From: Coriaria nepalensis
Lineage: Eukaryota; Streptophyta; Magnoliopsida; Cucurbitales; Coriariaceae
Reading direction: 5' to 3'
Length of the DNA stretch: 64,000 nt
NCBI GenBank assembly: GCA_027186245.1
Contig: CP114489.1
Span: forward strand, 10,857,501-10,921,500
The number at the start of each line of letters is the position of its first letter. Positions within the stretch are counted from its first letter, which is position 1. Position numbers and translations under genes: made by a program. The notes under the pieces were generated by a model that was given only the letters and a program-made list of their open reading frames with translations, did not search any database and had not been told where the DNA came from. Below, one piece after another: positions 37,651 through 49,902 of the stretch.

Positions 37651-38824
37651 GGAAACTCTTTCTCTAAGCGGAGATCTTCTTGTTTTATTTTTTTTTTTAT
37701 TATTATTTTTTTTTCAAGTTTAGTGAAGAGGATTTGATAGATAGAATTCTCTCCACTTCAAAAAAAAGGGTGATTTAATAACAAATCAATAATGCCCTTT
37801 AACCATGATTATACTTTTTTTCTTATTTATGAGACGTTGGATCTTTAAAAATTCAGATTTTCATTTAGATCTTTACGAGTACGATCGATTTAAACTTACG
37901 GTTGTTAGTATATTTTTTTAATAAAAATAATTAGATGATAAAAAGTTAATAATAAATATTAATTTTTTATTTTATATATAACCGTAAGTCTAAATTGATA
38001 AAGATAGAATCTAAATAATATATTTTTAAATTTAAAATGTCATTTATTATTTAATTTTTATTTTAACTTTAAGACAACATAAAATCAAAGTCATTAATAG
38101 GATTACTAGATTTCGTTTAATTTTGGTCTTAAGTTGAAAGCAAACATAAACACTAATGAGATTGCTGTATTTCTTCTTCTTTATATATATATATATATAT
38201 ATTTTTTTTTTATTTTTTTTTTAAAAAAATAAAATAAATAATGATAGGGTATATGTGGTGATAAGAGAAATCTAGGTATATTTATATATATATGCATTTA
38301 AATCAATTTAATATAAATAAATAAATAAATAAATAAATAAATATATGAAGATATTTTAATAATTGTATAATGTGGGAGTTGGTGCACGTACGTTGCTAAA
38401 CCTAACCATGCAATAAAAATTAGGTCCTGTGTCCTTGACTTTCTTCGGTTCTTGTTTGTTTCGGCTTTGATGCCATGTTTTTTGTCACTTTGTGCCCAAA
38501 CCCATTCCAATAATTAACTTCAAAACATTACACTATTATATTAATCCACACTTTAGTTGTTACGTAACGAAGTTTAAAGCATCTTTCGAATAATTTTTAA
38601 TTATTTATAGTCACTTTCTTTCTGTTTTCAATTTTTAATATTCAATTAATAAATATTAATTTTAAATTATATAAATTTAATTTATCATAATTCATAATTA
38701 TGAAATTTATTTTATATATAGTCAAGTTTTGTAAGAAGTCATAATTAAGGGGACATGATTTCAAATCCCTTTTATGTCCTGTTATCTATGTTTTCCCGAT
38801 TCATTGGAAATAGCTGCAACTGCT
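37651..38824. other. AT-rich intergenic region with microsatellites
   Basis: Holds (TA)n at 38181-38202 and a (AAAT)n run at about 38314-38343. No gene found. Confidence 0.45.
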
Positions 38825-39109
38825 TTAATAAGCCCATTGTCGCATCATTGACTTCATCACTTCCACATGATCAACGGCTGATACAAAAACATCATCATCA
38901 TCATCATCATGATCTACAAGGTGAGCATTAATCTCTTTCTTCTTCTCCTCGGCTTGTGTATTAGTTATAATTTCCTCAACCTGCAAATATGGATGCGTTG
39001 GTTCGAAACCGACATGATCATCGTCGTCACCAGTTTGCTCCCATACTTCAAACTGAATGCGGCATTCTGTGTAATCAACACCCGCCATTGCTAGAGCTTC
39101 GATCGACAT
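38825..39109 (-). CDS. Small acidic plant protein of unknown function, paralogue 1
   Basis: A single exon of 94 residues starting MSIEALAMAGVDYTE. The only recognisable feature is this N-terminal block, shared with the gene at 40185-40370 (SLEALAMAGVDYNEWG). The rest is acidic, with a run of six Asp near residue 75, and no membrane segment or signal peptide. A TATA-like TATAAATAC lies at 39177-39185, 68 bases upstream of the ATG, a normal promoter distance, which supports it as a gene. Short plant proteins with this N-terminal block are known to me only as uncharacterised. Confidence 0.65.
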   Translation of the reverse strand: MSIEALAMAGVDYTECRIQFEVWEQTGDDDDHVGFEPTHPYLQVEEIITNTQAEEKKKEINAHLVDHDDDDDDVFVSAVDHVEVMKSMMRQWAY

Positions 39110-40184
39110 GATTGTAATCAATATGATATGATATGATATAATATTTTTATCGTACGAATGTATTTTGACGGACTTTGTATTTATATGTTAATGTAAGTGC
39201 TGAAAAAGGGAAATAGATCCGATCGATCACGGGCACTACATGATCAACGTTATAAAGCTCGTCCTTCCCTTTTTGTTTTCCTTTAGACCCGTGATCTATA
39301 GAGTACTTGATCCTCCTTGTGAAATATGAAACATAGATTGGATCAACGCTTTGAAATTTTCAAGACATTGAACTGAAAGTAAATTAAAATGTGCTTTTAA
39401 TCCTTCAACAAGACAAGAGTAGAGGTTAGATCATGGAGGATGTCACACTAACTATGTCGTCATCTTCCCATGTTTTTGTTTCACATCTATAAACACACGT
39501 GGTAAACATGGAAACTTACCCGTGTGCAGGTGTAGATTTTTTGATGATATATGAAAAGGAGTTCTTAAGTTGATATATTAATTATATATAAAATTAATAT
39601 TTACGGCAACTAAAACAGTTGACCAGATGGTCTATCTAAAAATTTTATAGACATAATAAATCTTCCACTTTACCAGAGGTCCGGTTCTAGTTTAACCAAC
39701 GGATGGTCTAGTTTTAACTAACTCTTCATGTACCGACAAGGCGACGAGCTCTAACAGAACGGCTGATTAATACACTTCAGGGTGGGATCCGAATAATTAA
39801 AGCTTTTTGGTACCACCTCGTACGTGGTAACGACATGTCGTTTATTTTGTATTAAAAGAAGTAGTAGTATTGTTTTCTCATATTCGTGGAAACAATCTTA
39901 AAAAAACCAACTACATGTTTATCAATTTTCATTACCATGATTTTGTTTTATGGAGTTAAGAATAACAGATTAACCAAGTCCTTACAAATCTTACAATAAC
40001 TAGTCTGATCTCTCTTGGTAGTGAGATTAGGTTCAGCAGCAGAAGGAACAAGAGAGGGCCTAACACTGAAAGAGGCCGTCCATTTCTGCTTGGTGGTCTT
40101 CATCCGGATGGTCTGCATGTGATATTTAGATCTAAATTCATTAGACCTTCTTCAATGGTGTTATAGGTCATGCCTGCTTCAATC
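39110..40184. other. Spacer between the two small paralogous genes
   Basis: Promoter of paralogue 1 (TATAAATAC at 39177-39185) and AT-rich spacer. No further gene seen. Confidence 0.35.
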
Positions 40185-40370
40185 TTACAGCTGCCTCCTT
40201 TTTCGCTTTCTTCTTCTTCTTCTTCTTCTTGTTCTTCTTCGGCAAGTAAAGTGAGGAGGAGGGGGCTCTTTCTGTAATACGTGTTCCCTTTTCTCCCATT
40301 CTTCGACAGCTAAACCCCATTCGTTGTAGTCCACACCCGCCATTGCTAAAGCTTCTAAAGAAACTGGCAT
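40185..40370 (-). CDS. Small plant protein of unknown function, paralogue 2
   Basis: An open frame of 61 residues starting MPVSLEALAMAGVDYNEWG. The first 25 residues match paralogue 1 at 38825-39109. It continues EEWEK...PPPPHF, then ends in an Arg-rich tail from a (GAA)n-like repeat. In the next frame the same repeat would encode a Glu-rich tail resembling the acidic end of paralogue 1. The true tail is therefore uncertain: a frameshift in the repeat or an unseen intron is possible. Start confidence is good, C-terminus low. Confidence 0.55.
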   Translation of the reverse strand: MPVSLEALAMAGVDYNEWGLAVEEWEKREHVLQKEPPPPHFTCRRRTRRRRRRRKRKRRQL

Positions 40371-40888
40371 TGTTTTTTCTTTCTTTCTTATAGAAAAAAA
40401 TTTAAGATCACGAACTGCAGCGACAAAAATCAAATATGGGTTGTTTTGAATTATCGTCAACATTATCCTCATCATCATCAACCATCATGGTCGTCGTCGT
40501 CATCATCATCATCATCTTAAAGTGGAAGAAGCAAATAATGTTTCTCTCGTGAACTAATGCCATTTCACATTGGAATTTTTGAGCTGATCAGAAGTGCTAA
40601 TTTGACTGTAGCCAGGGTGCAAGCTCTTAATCAGACACTTCTTCTTCACCTCATCATATGGCAATGGCATTCTTACAACAAGTTGTTGTGTTCATACTCT
40701 GACAACAATTACTATTCAAAAGCCAAGACTAGTCTTTTGTTCACATTCAAAGACGGAAAATTTTGTGCATTCCCAACACAGGAAAAGAACGGGGTCTGAT
40801 TCTGCAACAGAATACAAAAGATACAACATTTACACAACAAAAAAGCCTAATTCTGAGGATGAAGAAAATGAAAAAAATGGGAATAGAA

Positions 40889-41998
40889 TCACAAAACGCC
40901 GTTTGGAAACGCTAATAGATCTTGTAAGCAATAACTATTACTCGAACTGAACGTGTCTAACAATCCCTCAAGCAATCCATCATCCGACCAGTTCGAGTTC
41001 ATGGAAGTGGATTTCAGTTTCTCATCCTCTTTCACATCCTCCGCCGTTGCGGCCGCCGTAGAAGAGCTCGTTACCTTCTCCTCCTCATCTCCAACCGCCG
41101 GCATGTGCCCCTCAAACAACGCCATGTGTCCAAACAGCTTGTCCTTGCGAGAAAACGTGGTCCCACAAGAACACCGCCACCTGGACTCGCCGCAATGTTT
41201 CATGTGGCTTTTCAGATCGACCAAGACGGAGAAACTCTTCTTGTTACACCGATCGCAGGAATACATCTTCGGGCAGTGGCTTCGCTTGAAGTGATTCTTC
41301 AAGCATATCACCGATTTCAACGGCCTGAATTTCTTGTGCGTTTTGCTCCGATTACATCCTTCAAACGGACACGAGAATTTCGTTATTCCTGATCGCGCCC
41401 TAGAGTCCGTAATCTTATCCAATGGCTTCGCTAAAGCCTCTGGCATTTTGAATTGATTTCCATGCGCGCGCATATGCATCCGTAAATTGGCGTCACGCTT
41501 GAATCCCTTGCCGCAAATCTCGCAGAAATGAACATACTCGGCGAGCAATTCCATGGCATCTAGCTCCACGATTTCACTATCACGATTGAAATCTTCAGTC
41601 TCTGTTTTCACATCTTCATCCATATCCCCAACTTTCAGCTCAGGAAATACAAACACTTTACCTTTTGCAGGAACCGATTGATTCATCGGAGCTTTCAGAT
41701 CTGGCGGATTTGATGTTTTTCCGGTGAGCAGGGAGGTGGATCCTTCATAAATCCGGCTCTGGGAGCATGAGAGAAGAGCTGCACCGTTTACAGTGATCTG
41801 GTGTATAGCAGCGGAGATCTCAGATGACACCAAGTTCATCTGCTCAGCGCTGATCACAACGTTCCTGTTAAGTGCGTCGGATAGGAAGGTTTGCACTGAA
41901 TCCATTCGTACGCTGAGCGTAGAGAGGTTCTGTAGGGGGACGCGAGGGTCGCAGTTTCCGATTGGATCCGGCCGGGAGAATTCTCCGTGGTTTGACAT
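40889..41998 (-). CDS. C2H2 zinc finger transcription factor, STOP1/STOP2-like
   Basis: A single exon of 369 residues. Four zinc-finger segments appear in the STOP1 arrangement: FCEICGKGFKRDANLRMHMR (about 159-178), CPFEGCNRSKTHKKF with a long insert before the His pair, CDRCNKKSF...H.KHC, and CSCGTTFSRKDKLFGHM. An N-terminal helical region and an acidic C-terminus with LLEGLLDTF and LQDLLAF complete it. STOP1 family factors regulate aluminium- and acid-tolerance genes from the nucleus. The length is closer to STOP2 (about 370) than STOP1 (about 500). A STOP2-like role is inferred. Confidence 0.9.
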   Translation of the reverse strand: MSNHGEFSRPDPIGNCDPRVPLQNLSTLSVRMDSVQTFLSDALNRNVVISAEQMNLVSSEISAAIHQITVNGAALLSCSQSRIYEGSTSLLTGKTSNPPDLKAPMNQSVPAKGKVFVFPELKVGDMDEDVKTETEDFNRDSEIVELDAMELLAEYVHFCEICGKGFKRDANLRMHMRAHGNQFKMPEALAKPLDKITDSRARSGITKFSCPFEGCNRSKTHKKFRPLKSVICLKNHFKRSHCPKMYSCDRCNKKSFSVLVDLKSHMKHCGESRWRCSCGTTFSRKDKLFGHMALFEGHMPAVGDEEEKVTSSSTAAATAEDVKEDEKLKSTSMNSNWSDDGLLEGLLDTFSSSNSYCLQDLLAFPNGVL

Positions 41999-42429
41999 TT
42001 ACGAGCGGCGCGAGGGGAGGCGAAGAGTAGCCGTCATGGAAGGTTGATTAAATGATGGGATGATGATAAGCTGCTGCGTTTACTTTGTAGACTTATACTT
42101 TCTGATTGGGACCGGCCACGAGATATGCGGAGGCAGTTTTTACGGGAGCAGATTCCGTATTTGTCCAATGTTCTTAATATGTCTATCTATATAAATTTCG
42201 ACTGTTTTTTAAAATTTAATAATTACAATATATATTAAGTTAAAATTATTTAAATTAAATTTATATTGATATAAAAATATATATTAACTTAAAATTATTT
42301 AAATTAAATTTATATTAATATAAAAATTTATATGACTAATATTTAAATTATATAAGATACTTGATATATCGATAATTTTTTTTTATACAATATATCAAAT
42401 TTTTTTTTTAGGTATAAATTATATTTGAC

Positions 42430-42790
42430 TTTTTGGTTCATATTAAGTTATAGATCTGTGTTCTAGATCTAAGTTTTCGGTCCAGACCGAATTTTAGGTA
42501 TGAGTTTTAGGTTTTAGTTTCCAGTCCAAACCAAATTTTAAGTCTGAATTTTCGGTCCAGACCGAATACTAGGTATGAGTTTTAAGTTTGAGTTCTCGTT
42601 TCAGACCAAATTGTATGTCTGAGTTGTATGTTTGAGTTTTAAGTCTAATTTCTCAGGCCATATCGAGTTCTATGTCTAAGTTATCGGTTCAAACCGGGTT
42701 CTAGATCTGAGTTTTCAGTCTAGACAAAGTTCTATGTCTGAGTTCCTAATATAGATGGAGTTATAGGTCTGAATTCCTAGTCAGAAGAGA
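42430..42790. repeat. Decayed minisatellite with a unit of about 30 bases
   Basis: Roughly ten to twelve degenerate copies of a unit like GAGTTTTCGGTCCAGACCGA plus AT.CTAGGTCT. Copies such as TTTTCGGTCCAGACCGAAT recur near 42474 and 42550, with diverged forms (TTTCCAGTCCAAACCAAAT, TTATCGGTTCAAACCGGGT, TTTTCAGTCTAGACAAAGT) between and after. The core GGTCCAGACC is an inverted repeat, so each unit could form a small hairpin. No coding frame. Confidence 0.75.
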
Positions 42791-43663
42791 ACCAAACGAT
42801 TCATACTCTTCTTTATTGTTTTCGAGTTTCTAAACTTTAGAAATTGAGAAAATTGAATTGAAAATTAGTAAAGGAGCCAGTTAAAATTGGATTAGAGAAT
42901 TGTCTGTTCTATTCGTTTGAAATATAAGGGAAAAAAGTAAAGATAAGTTATTATTAGTTATTTGAGAGAAAGAGAAAAATACTGAGAAGAGAAAAATAAT
43001 AATTTTTATTAACTCGTATTCGACTGTTATATAAAAATATTATATAATATTTTTTTCTTATTTATTTTTGACATGAGAATTGTTAAATCTATTAAATAAA
43101 AATAGACATATGAGATTTACATATATAGACAAACAAAAAAAAAAAAAAACATATAAATAGAATCCGCTCTCCATTTTTACACCAAGTGATAAGATACTTA
43201 TCTAGTTACGATTTTATTACGGACTAGATAATTAAGTGACAAATCCTTCAATTAATAATGGGGGAATTTAAAGAAATTTTATCTGCATCCTGTTTTCCTT
43301 TGATTATCATTCGTTTCTTCAATTATCTTAATTAAATAAATGAAATTTAATTATATATAATTCAATTAAATAATAAAATTTAATTATTTAAATTATAATA
43401 TATTAATACAGATTTTTATTCATTCAAAGAAACAATAATAATATATGTCATGATCGAATGTTTTTATACTGGATAATAAAAAGATATAAGGGTGACAGCT
43501 AGCTGACGTATTCCTTCACCGATAAGTTTAATATATAATTTTTTTTTCTAAGAGAATCGTGGGAGACAATAATTAAGGTTGTTGTATCGTATTTCTTGTC
43601 CACAATTTCCGTCTTATTCCCTCATTAGGTGCTAAGTGCTAGGTGCTAAGTCTGTTAGCGTCA

Positions 43664-43837
43664 TTAGTCTTGAGTCTCATCAATGTCAACATCCAGTTTT
43701 CTATGCATTCCCTCCACATCGGACCAGATGAGGCCGAGGTCATCTGGGAACTGCCTTAAGCCTGACTCGATGAAACTTTCTCTTAAGGAAGGAGTCATTC
43801 CATACATGATCTCTGATATAACCGAGGTTAAAAGTGA
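43664..43837 (-). other. Short exon-like open frame, unidentified
   Basis: A 57-codon frame between stops on the minus strand with natural amino acid composition, unlike the AT-rich surroundings: SEIMYGMTPSLRESFIESG, then FPDDLGLIWSDVEG, ending DIDETQD and TAA. The first Met is at 43807. I do not recognise the family. It may be the last exon of a decayed gene, a gene fragment carried by a transposon, or a small ORF. Confidence 0.3.
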
Positions 43838-45782
43838 TCATTCTGACTCTTACCAATAAATATTATGTATAAACCCTACTCATACAGAAAATTGATTATT
43901 TAAGTGATTAAGTCATGGCTCTTAGTGCAAGCTAACGCGCAATTCAACAACAACAACAAAACAATAACAAAAAAGGTCTAATAGATGGTTGGAGTGAGCT
44001 TTTCTCCTGACGTATGGGATTACGATTTCATGAAGCATTACAAATTTTATATAGTAAAAAAGTCATAGACTACTACAGTACTACTAACAATGCACTGTCC
44101 AATGTTCGCTCCAACTTACAAGGACTTTTCATTCGGGCCATATACATGAGCCGGAACCCCAAAACCGAACAGAACAGAAAGCGGGCAAGACCCCAAACAA
44201 TCAGCCCAAGCCCACAAGGCAACGACAAGATACATACATTCACGTCGATCAGTTCAACGGAGAAAATCAAGCACGAAGGATTCTCAACGTTGACAATTTT
44301 TACAATTCAACGTACTTTATATGAGTCATGATTCACTAATCATCCTTAATATGTATATCTTTTTAAACTTAAAAATTGATTTTATTACAAGACACTAGGC
44401 TTTGATTTTATCACTCCCACATTTTGTGGACATGTATCTGCGGCTGGTCAACTTTCTCTCCCCCTAAATAGATCGCAATATATTCATTATATCAAAATAT
44501 ATGGATCCATCTCTAAATAGATTCTAATAAGAAATACATGCTCCTCTGTCCGGCCGAATAGATAAGATTGTTTTGACTGCTGTAAATTTGACTTTTAACC
44601 ATAAGAGACAGAGAGAGAGAGTGAGAGTTGACTTTGGAGCAGAGAAAATCCTAGGTAGGGATCGATCGGAGTGGTTGGTTGAGGCAGGTAAATTGGGTCC
44701 ATGGTTTGAACAACTTGAACTTGATGATAGAGATATCAGAATAAATTACCGGGTTAGTGCAATAATTAACAACAATATTAGTATTAATAATTCAGAAATT
44801 AATCACTTGTTAATTATAAATCCAGGGCTGTCCCTGGAGTAAGGCCACTAACTAAAACATGGGCCTTAGTTTCCCCTTCCCCAATTTTAGAGCTCCCAAT
44901 TTCTTTCTTTAAAGTCTAGTCTCATTTTAATTCTTATATTAGATCTCAAAATTTTTGGGGCCGCCATGAATAAACCAAAAGACTAGAAATGTGGACACAT
45001 GCACAGGTCAAATGCGCCACCTCGTGCGTAAAAAAGAGAAAAGAAGACCAGATGAAAAGTCGTTGAGATTTATATATATATATATGGAAAGACAAGACAT
45101 AAGATGTTAGGAATTCAAAACACTAGTGGATGAAATTAAAAGACACATTAACTTATAATATATGACATGCAGATAGGGTCCACTTTTGTCCTTTAAATGA
45201 CGGTGTCCCATTGTCAACTTCCTGCCGCATCAATGTCTCTAGCTTCACAGTCATGGACTCATGCATGCATGCTTGATTCATATTTCATGGCATGTTCAAT
45301 ATTAATTTACTACTTTCTTAAAGATAAACGACACATCAAATTTTTTTTTTTTTTTTTTAAAGATAATGTCAATATGTTTACATACATGGAGTGTGATTTA
45401 ATGAGATAGTTTGATAATTAAGGTCAATATGATCAATTAATCACGAGTTTAAGTATATCTATTTTAGATTTAATATGAATAAATAATAATATAAACTTGT
45501 ATTTAATAGTTGTTCATATTGAGATTATGAAATTATGATATGAAATGCACACGCATTACATACGCATAATGTATATATACACACGCATTACATGTAGATG
45601 GCTGAAATGCTAATGTTAAATCTAGCAGTGTCTATCTATATGTTGTTAGGTCAACATCGCTGTCTTCTCACAAAAAGAAAAGTTCTGATAACAGGTTGTC
45701 AACATGTTCTATAAAGTATGTATACATAAATTATCCATTAAAGATAACTCATCTAAAACAAGTCAATTTCTTATAAACATCA

Positions 45783-45783
45783 C

Positions 45784-45842
<59 letters not shown>
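45783..45842. repeat. Compound (TA)n(GA)n microsatellite
   Basis: About 12 TA units run directly into about 18 GA units, followed by a short GATGATGATG run. Confidence 0.9.
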
Positions 45843-45846
<4 letters not shown>

Positions 45847-45965
45847 GATGATGATTAATAGTATTCTCATGCATATACTGATAAAAAAAATACTACACAC
45901 GATATATTATGATTCGAATGTTGTTTTTTTTTTTTTTTTGGGCATATAAGTAGCTGAATTCGAAC

Positions 45966-47074
45966 CTAATTAGGAATCATTTCCTGAAACAAAGGATCCT
46001 CATTAAGGAAGAGCTCAGGCCAAGAACTTTCCAGAACATTGATTGAAGAAGAAGCATCGAATATCGGTTGATCAGCAACTGAAGATGAAGCAATTTCATT
46101 ACTAAACCCTAGAGAGTTTCTAGAAGCAGCACCCAACTGATCAGGAGCTTGATTACTCATCACTTGATCATCATGATCCTTTGTGCATGAGATCTCTAAC
46201 TTGGGCAAGTGAGAAAAAGGGAGAATTTGGTTTTGATCCATTAACATTGGACTGTGATCATCTTTAATTGAAGATAACGAACTTAACAGATTTAATATCT
46301 CCATTTCACCAAAATTGCTTGAGCTATGATTCTTAGTCATAGTGCTAGTAGTTGGTGTAGTAGTTTGAGGTAATTGAAGGAGATATTGTAAAGATTGAAC
46401 CTTAGCCATTTCAAGAGCCTCTAATTGCAACCTCAAAGAATGTTGATCCGGAAAATCCATCAGATTTGCCAGAGCAATTAGATTTTCTAAGTTCGAGAAA
46501 ATATCGGTTCGAGGCATGTGGGTCATCGGATCGAAACCCATCTGAATCAGTTTTTTTCTTAGATGGGTGTTCCAGAAATTCTTGATTTCATTATCTGTTC
46601 GTCCCGGTAAATGGCTAGCAATTGCCGACCACCTTGTTCATCATAACAATAAAAACATAATCAACAAAATTGTATATATAATAGAATTGAGAGTAAAGGA
46701 TTCATGAATTATGATTAAACACATACTTGTTTCCAAGGACCGAATGGAGATTCATAATTGTTTGTTCTTCCTCTTGAGAAAACTTCCCTCTCTTGATATC
46801 TGGCCTTAGATAGTTTGTCCACCTTAATCTGCAGCTCTTCCCACATCTATTAAGCCCTGTAATAAAAACCACTTAAACTTCTACCATTTAATAGTAATGA
46901 GGAAATCTTTCGGTCGGGAAAATAAAAAAGGACTTTACCGGCAAGTTTCGGAAGGGCTCTCCAGCTTCCATGGCCATGGTTTTGAATGAATTCGACAAGT
47001 TTTTGATCTTCTTCTGGTGTCCAGGGGCCTTTCTTGAGCCCACTCTCATGATCACAGCAAGGAGACCTTCCCAT
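45966..47074 (-). CDS. R2R3-MYB transcription factor, MYB53/92/93-like
   Basis: Three exons, 47074-46939, 46856-46727 and 46632-45966, in the standard R2R3-MYB positions, 310 residues. R2 (about 14-61) carries W residues in [20 protein letters not shown] and [10 protein letters not shown]3 follows with [50 protein letters not shown] starts the protein. The [16 protein letters not shown] extension after R3 is typical of the MYB9/107 and MYB39/53/92/93 clades, which activate suberin and related lipid-barrier genes. The rest is Ser/Asn-rich with an acidic C-terminus. Exact subgroup is inferred. A TATA-like TATAAATT lies at 47217-47224. Confidence 0.92.
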
Positions 47075-49902
47075 TTATGTCCCTAAGCAATCTTGCTTAA
47101 TTAAGGTCTTAATTACTCCGCATATATGAACAAAGAAAAAGGAAACCAGAAGACTTTAAGTAATCGGCATATAATTAATTTTGATCTGATTCATTTTTTG
47201 CCAACCTTCACCTTTCAATTTATACACACAACTTTTTAAGTTCCTGTCCCCACTTGATTATTACTGCTTCCAATAAAGTGGCCACTTGTTTACGTGGTTC
47301 CTCCCCATTTGCTACCATATCTCAAAGAATTTCTTTACTTATTATTATTTTTTAAATGATCGCCAAATTATAATAAACGAATAATTAATGCCTTCAAAAC
47401 AACAAGAAATTAAATTTTAGTATGATTTTTAAGGTGGGTTGTCGCATTTCAATCAAATTCCAAGGAAAAAAAGGACAAAAGAAGAAAACCAAATAGTGAA
47501 ATGGATTTCGATTTGATTAAAAATATCAGGAGGGGATTTGGATTTGGATTGGTTTCGGGTTTAGGTTTAGGTTTAGGTTCAGGTCAAATTTAAATAAGTC
47601 TAAACATAATTAGGATGGAATAAGAATTCATTTAAATTGTTAACTTTTTGAGAAATTATTCTATCATTTGATAAAAATGAGAAAAGATTGATAAATAAGT
47701 TATTAATTAATCGTGAATTTGAATCGATGTGGATCCATACGGAGGACTGAATCTAAATCCCGGTACTAATTATAATTAGTGACTAATTTGAACTTCAATC
47801 CTAATATCTAATTATCAACGTCGAAGCTAATAATTAGGAACCGAAGTCAAAGGAGAGCAAATTAAAGTAGTGGCAATAAGTAAAAGGCAGCTTTTAGAGA
47901 TGAGATGGCATGTCATGGGTGGTTAGAGAGAAATCGCGGAACGCCTTCCATGCACGCAACAAAGGGCATAGATTGTCACCTACTGCATGGATTCTTTCTA
48001 CGTCTATCGGCCTAGGTCTACTCTCTCCCTCTATCTACCCTCTCTCCCTCTCTATGTTTAAATATAATATAATATACGTAGACATTGTACGTAGTTTGAG
48101 ACAATCTAAGTTATAACATCTCGATTGTTATGTAATAACGTAAGTCAAATCCTGTTGCTTCCATTTTATCCATGAATTTGAGCTAATTTAAATGACTTGT
48201 TACTCAAGCTAGCTTCATTGATTATGAGACATCAAATCGTCAGCCACATAGAGTCAAAGTAATGAAGACGAGAATCGTTAATTAGTGAGAACCTTTTCTT
48301 TTTCTGTCTTAGTCGATCCACCCCTCTGACCTTCTTTCTATTTCCACAATTATCACTCTCCTGAGAAACCCTAGTTTATGATTGCACTCGGCAAAGAGAC
48401 ACAGAGAGAACATAACCCTTTAAGCACTGTTAAAGTTTAATGCATTTGATATAATGTTGCTTAAGCTTATTCCGAACTATAACCATAAGCAAGTCGATAA
48501 CTACTGACATGCTCGGTTTAAATTTCTTATCAGTTCAGGTTTTTGGAATAAAACAATAACACAACCGATTTACTAATTATAGATGCATATTTCACTTAGT
48601 GACTTAATGGAGAGATAGTTAATGTAGAGTTGCTTCAACTACAAGGCTTCCTTTCCGGGATGACCCAAATAATCAGTAATAAAAGTTTGACAAAGACACA
48701 GACAGCTTTTAGAAACGTTGGTGATGTCACCTTGGCTAACAGTAATGTCTGTTAAACAACTGGTTTGCTTGTTTGGTTAAGTTTCTAACCAATTCACCCA
48801 AATCTGTACGTTCTCTATATATGTTTTTCCGCCATGCAACGTGTGATTTGGCTCTTCTCATTTTGATTGTTAAGAAAGAGAACACCAAATTAAATATATT
48901 GTAAACAAATTGTCAGTAACTTTAATACATTTCTTTAGGCTAAATTATTAATATAATTTCTTTTTGTTTGAGTAAGGTTTGGATTCGGTTCGTAACGTAT
49001 GGAACAGGATCAATCTCAACTCTCGCCCTATTCACCATTCTCTCTAAAACGTTTGTTTCCCATATTTGAATCTAAAAACAATTTGATTAATAGTGACATA
49101 GCAAATATGAAAAATCCAGTTTAAGATCATGTCACGTCATTCCTTGTTTAGAAACATACCCAAGAAACCATGGACAAAGTTTCCTCGTTAGCTCATCTGA
49201 TAGATCTTCCTTCAAGTGCAAGCCTCTCCTTTTTTTTTTGGCAAACAAGGCAAAGCTGCTCAATATTTACCAAACATTAATAAGTGCCCTATTAATAGAA
49301 AGGGAGAAAATTTACAAGCATTACTTCGATACAATCATAGCTAATTATCTAACAAAGAATTCCTCGTTGACTTTTTCTTTTTTTATAGAGATCAAATAGA
49401 TAAAGCCAATTTTATTTTCCATAAAAAACTGCAATGCCTTGCTGGCAAGCACAATGGGCTACGGTCCAAATGCATTATGTTTAATCATTAAGCTCAGTAG
49501 GCCCAAAACATATGCTGGTGGACCAATGTGCCTGGCTTATTTGACAGTATCGGCCCAATTGTACTAACAAAGTAACAGCAGCTCTCTCTGTTTTATATAG
49601 CCCAGAGTTTGCAATTTTCCCCTTCTCGGCATTTTTGTTACCTTTTTACAGTTTACTGTTTACGGTTCGTGCAAGTGTTCAGGAGCCTGACGCGACGTTA
49701 CTTTCCTGACTTGAACTCTTCCTCTTCGCCGTTATTTCTCGTTATTTAACGAAAAATTTCCGGTTTCAGTTTTCTTTGGCTCCTAAAGAATTATCCGGAA
49801 CATAAGTCAGGAACCCTAACAATTCCGAGCCGGCCTCTGCTTTGAAACTGGATTTTCCGACCAGCGTCGCGGTTGATTCCGGTGTTGACGGACCTTTGAT
49901 CG
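47075..49902. other. Intergenic region of about 2.8 kb
   Basis: MYB promoter, AT-rich spacer, and UBP leader. A short telomere-like (GGTTTA)n tract lies at 47551-47580. No other gene recognised; short open frames have no domain content. Confidence 0.4.

Larger units (their letters stand above)
41999..45965. other. Gene-poor region of about 4 kb
   Basis: Very AT-rich. Contains the decayed minisatellite (42430-42790), an exon-like fragment on the minus strand (43664-43837), a possible hAT-like end (CAGGGCTGTCCCTGG near 44823) and a (TA)n(GA)n compound microsatellite at 45783-45842. No complete gene supported. Confidence 0.45.

Noticed and set aside
44573..44842. An 89-codon open frame
   Set aside because: No recognisable domain, the tail is Asn/Ile-rich as expected from AT-rich sequence, and it contains a GA repeat.
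44823..44970. hAT-like transposon end (CAGGGCTGTCCCTGG and a GGGCC-rich segment)
   Set aside because: Only one end is suggestive and no matching inverted end or target duplication was found.
47551..47580. Interstitial telomere repeat as a sign of chromosome fusion
   Set aside because: Only about three to four imperfect GGTTTA units; such short tracts are common in plant promoters (telo-box-like) and in chance sequence.
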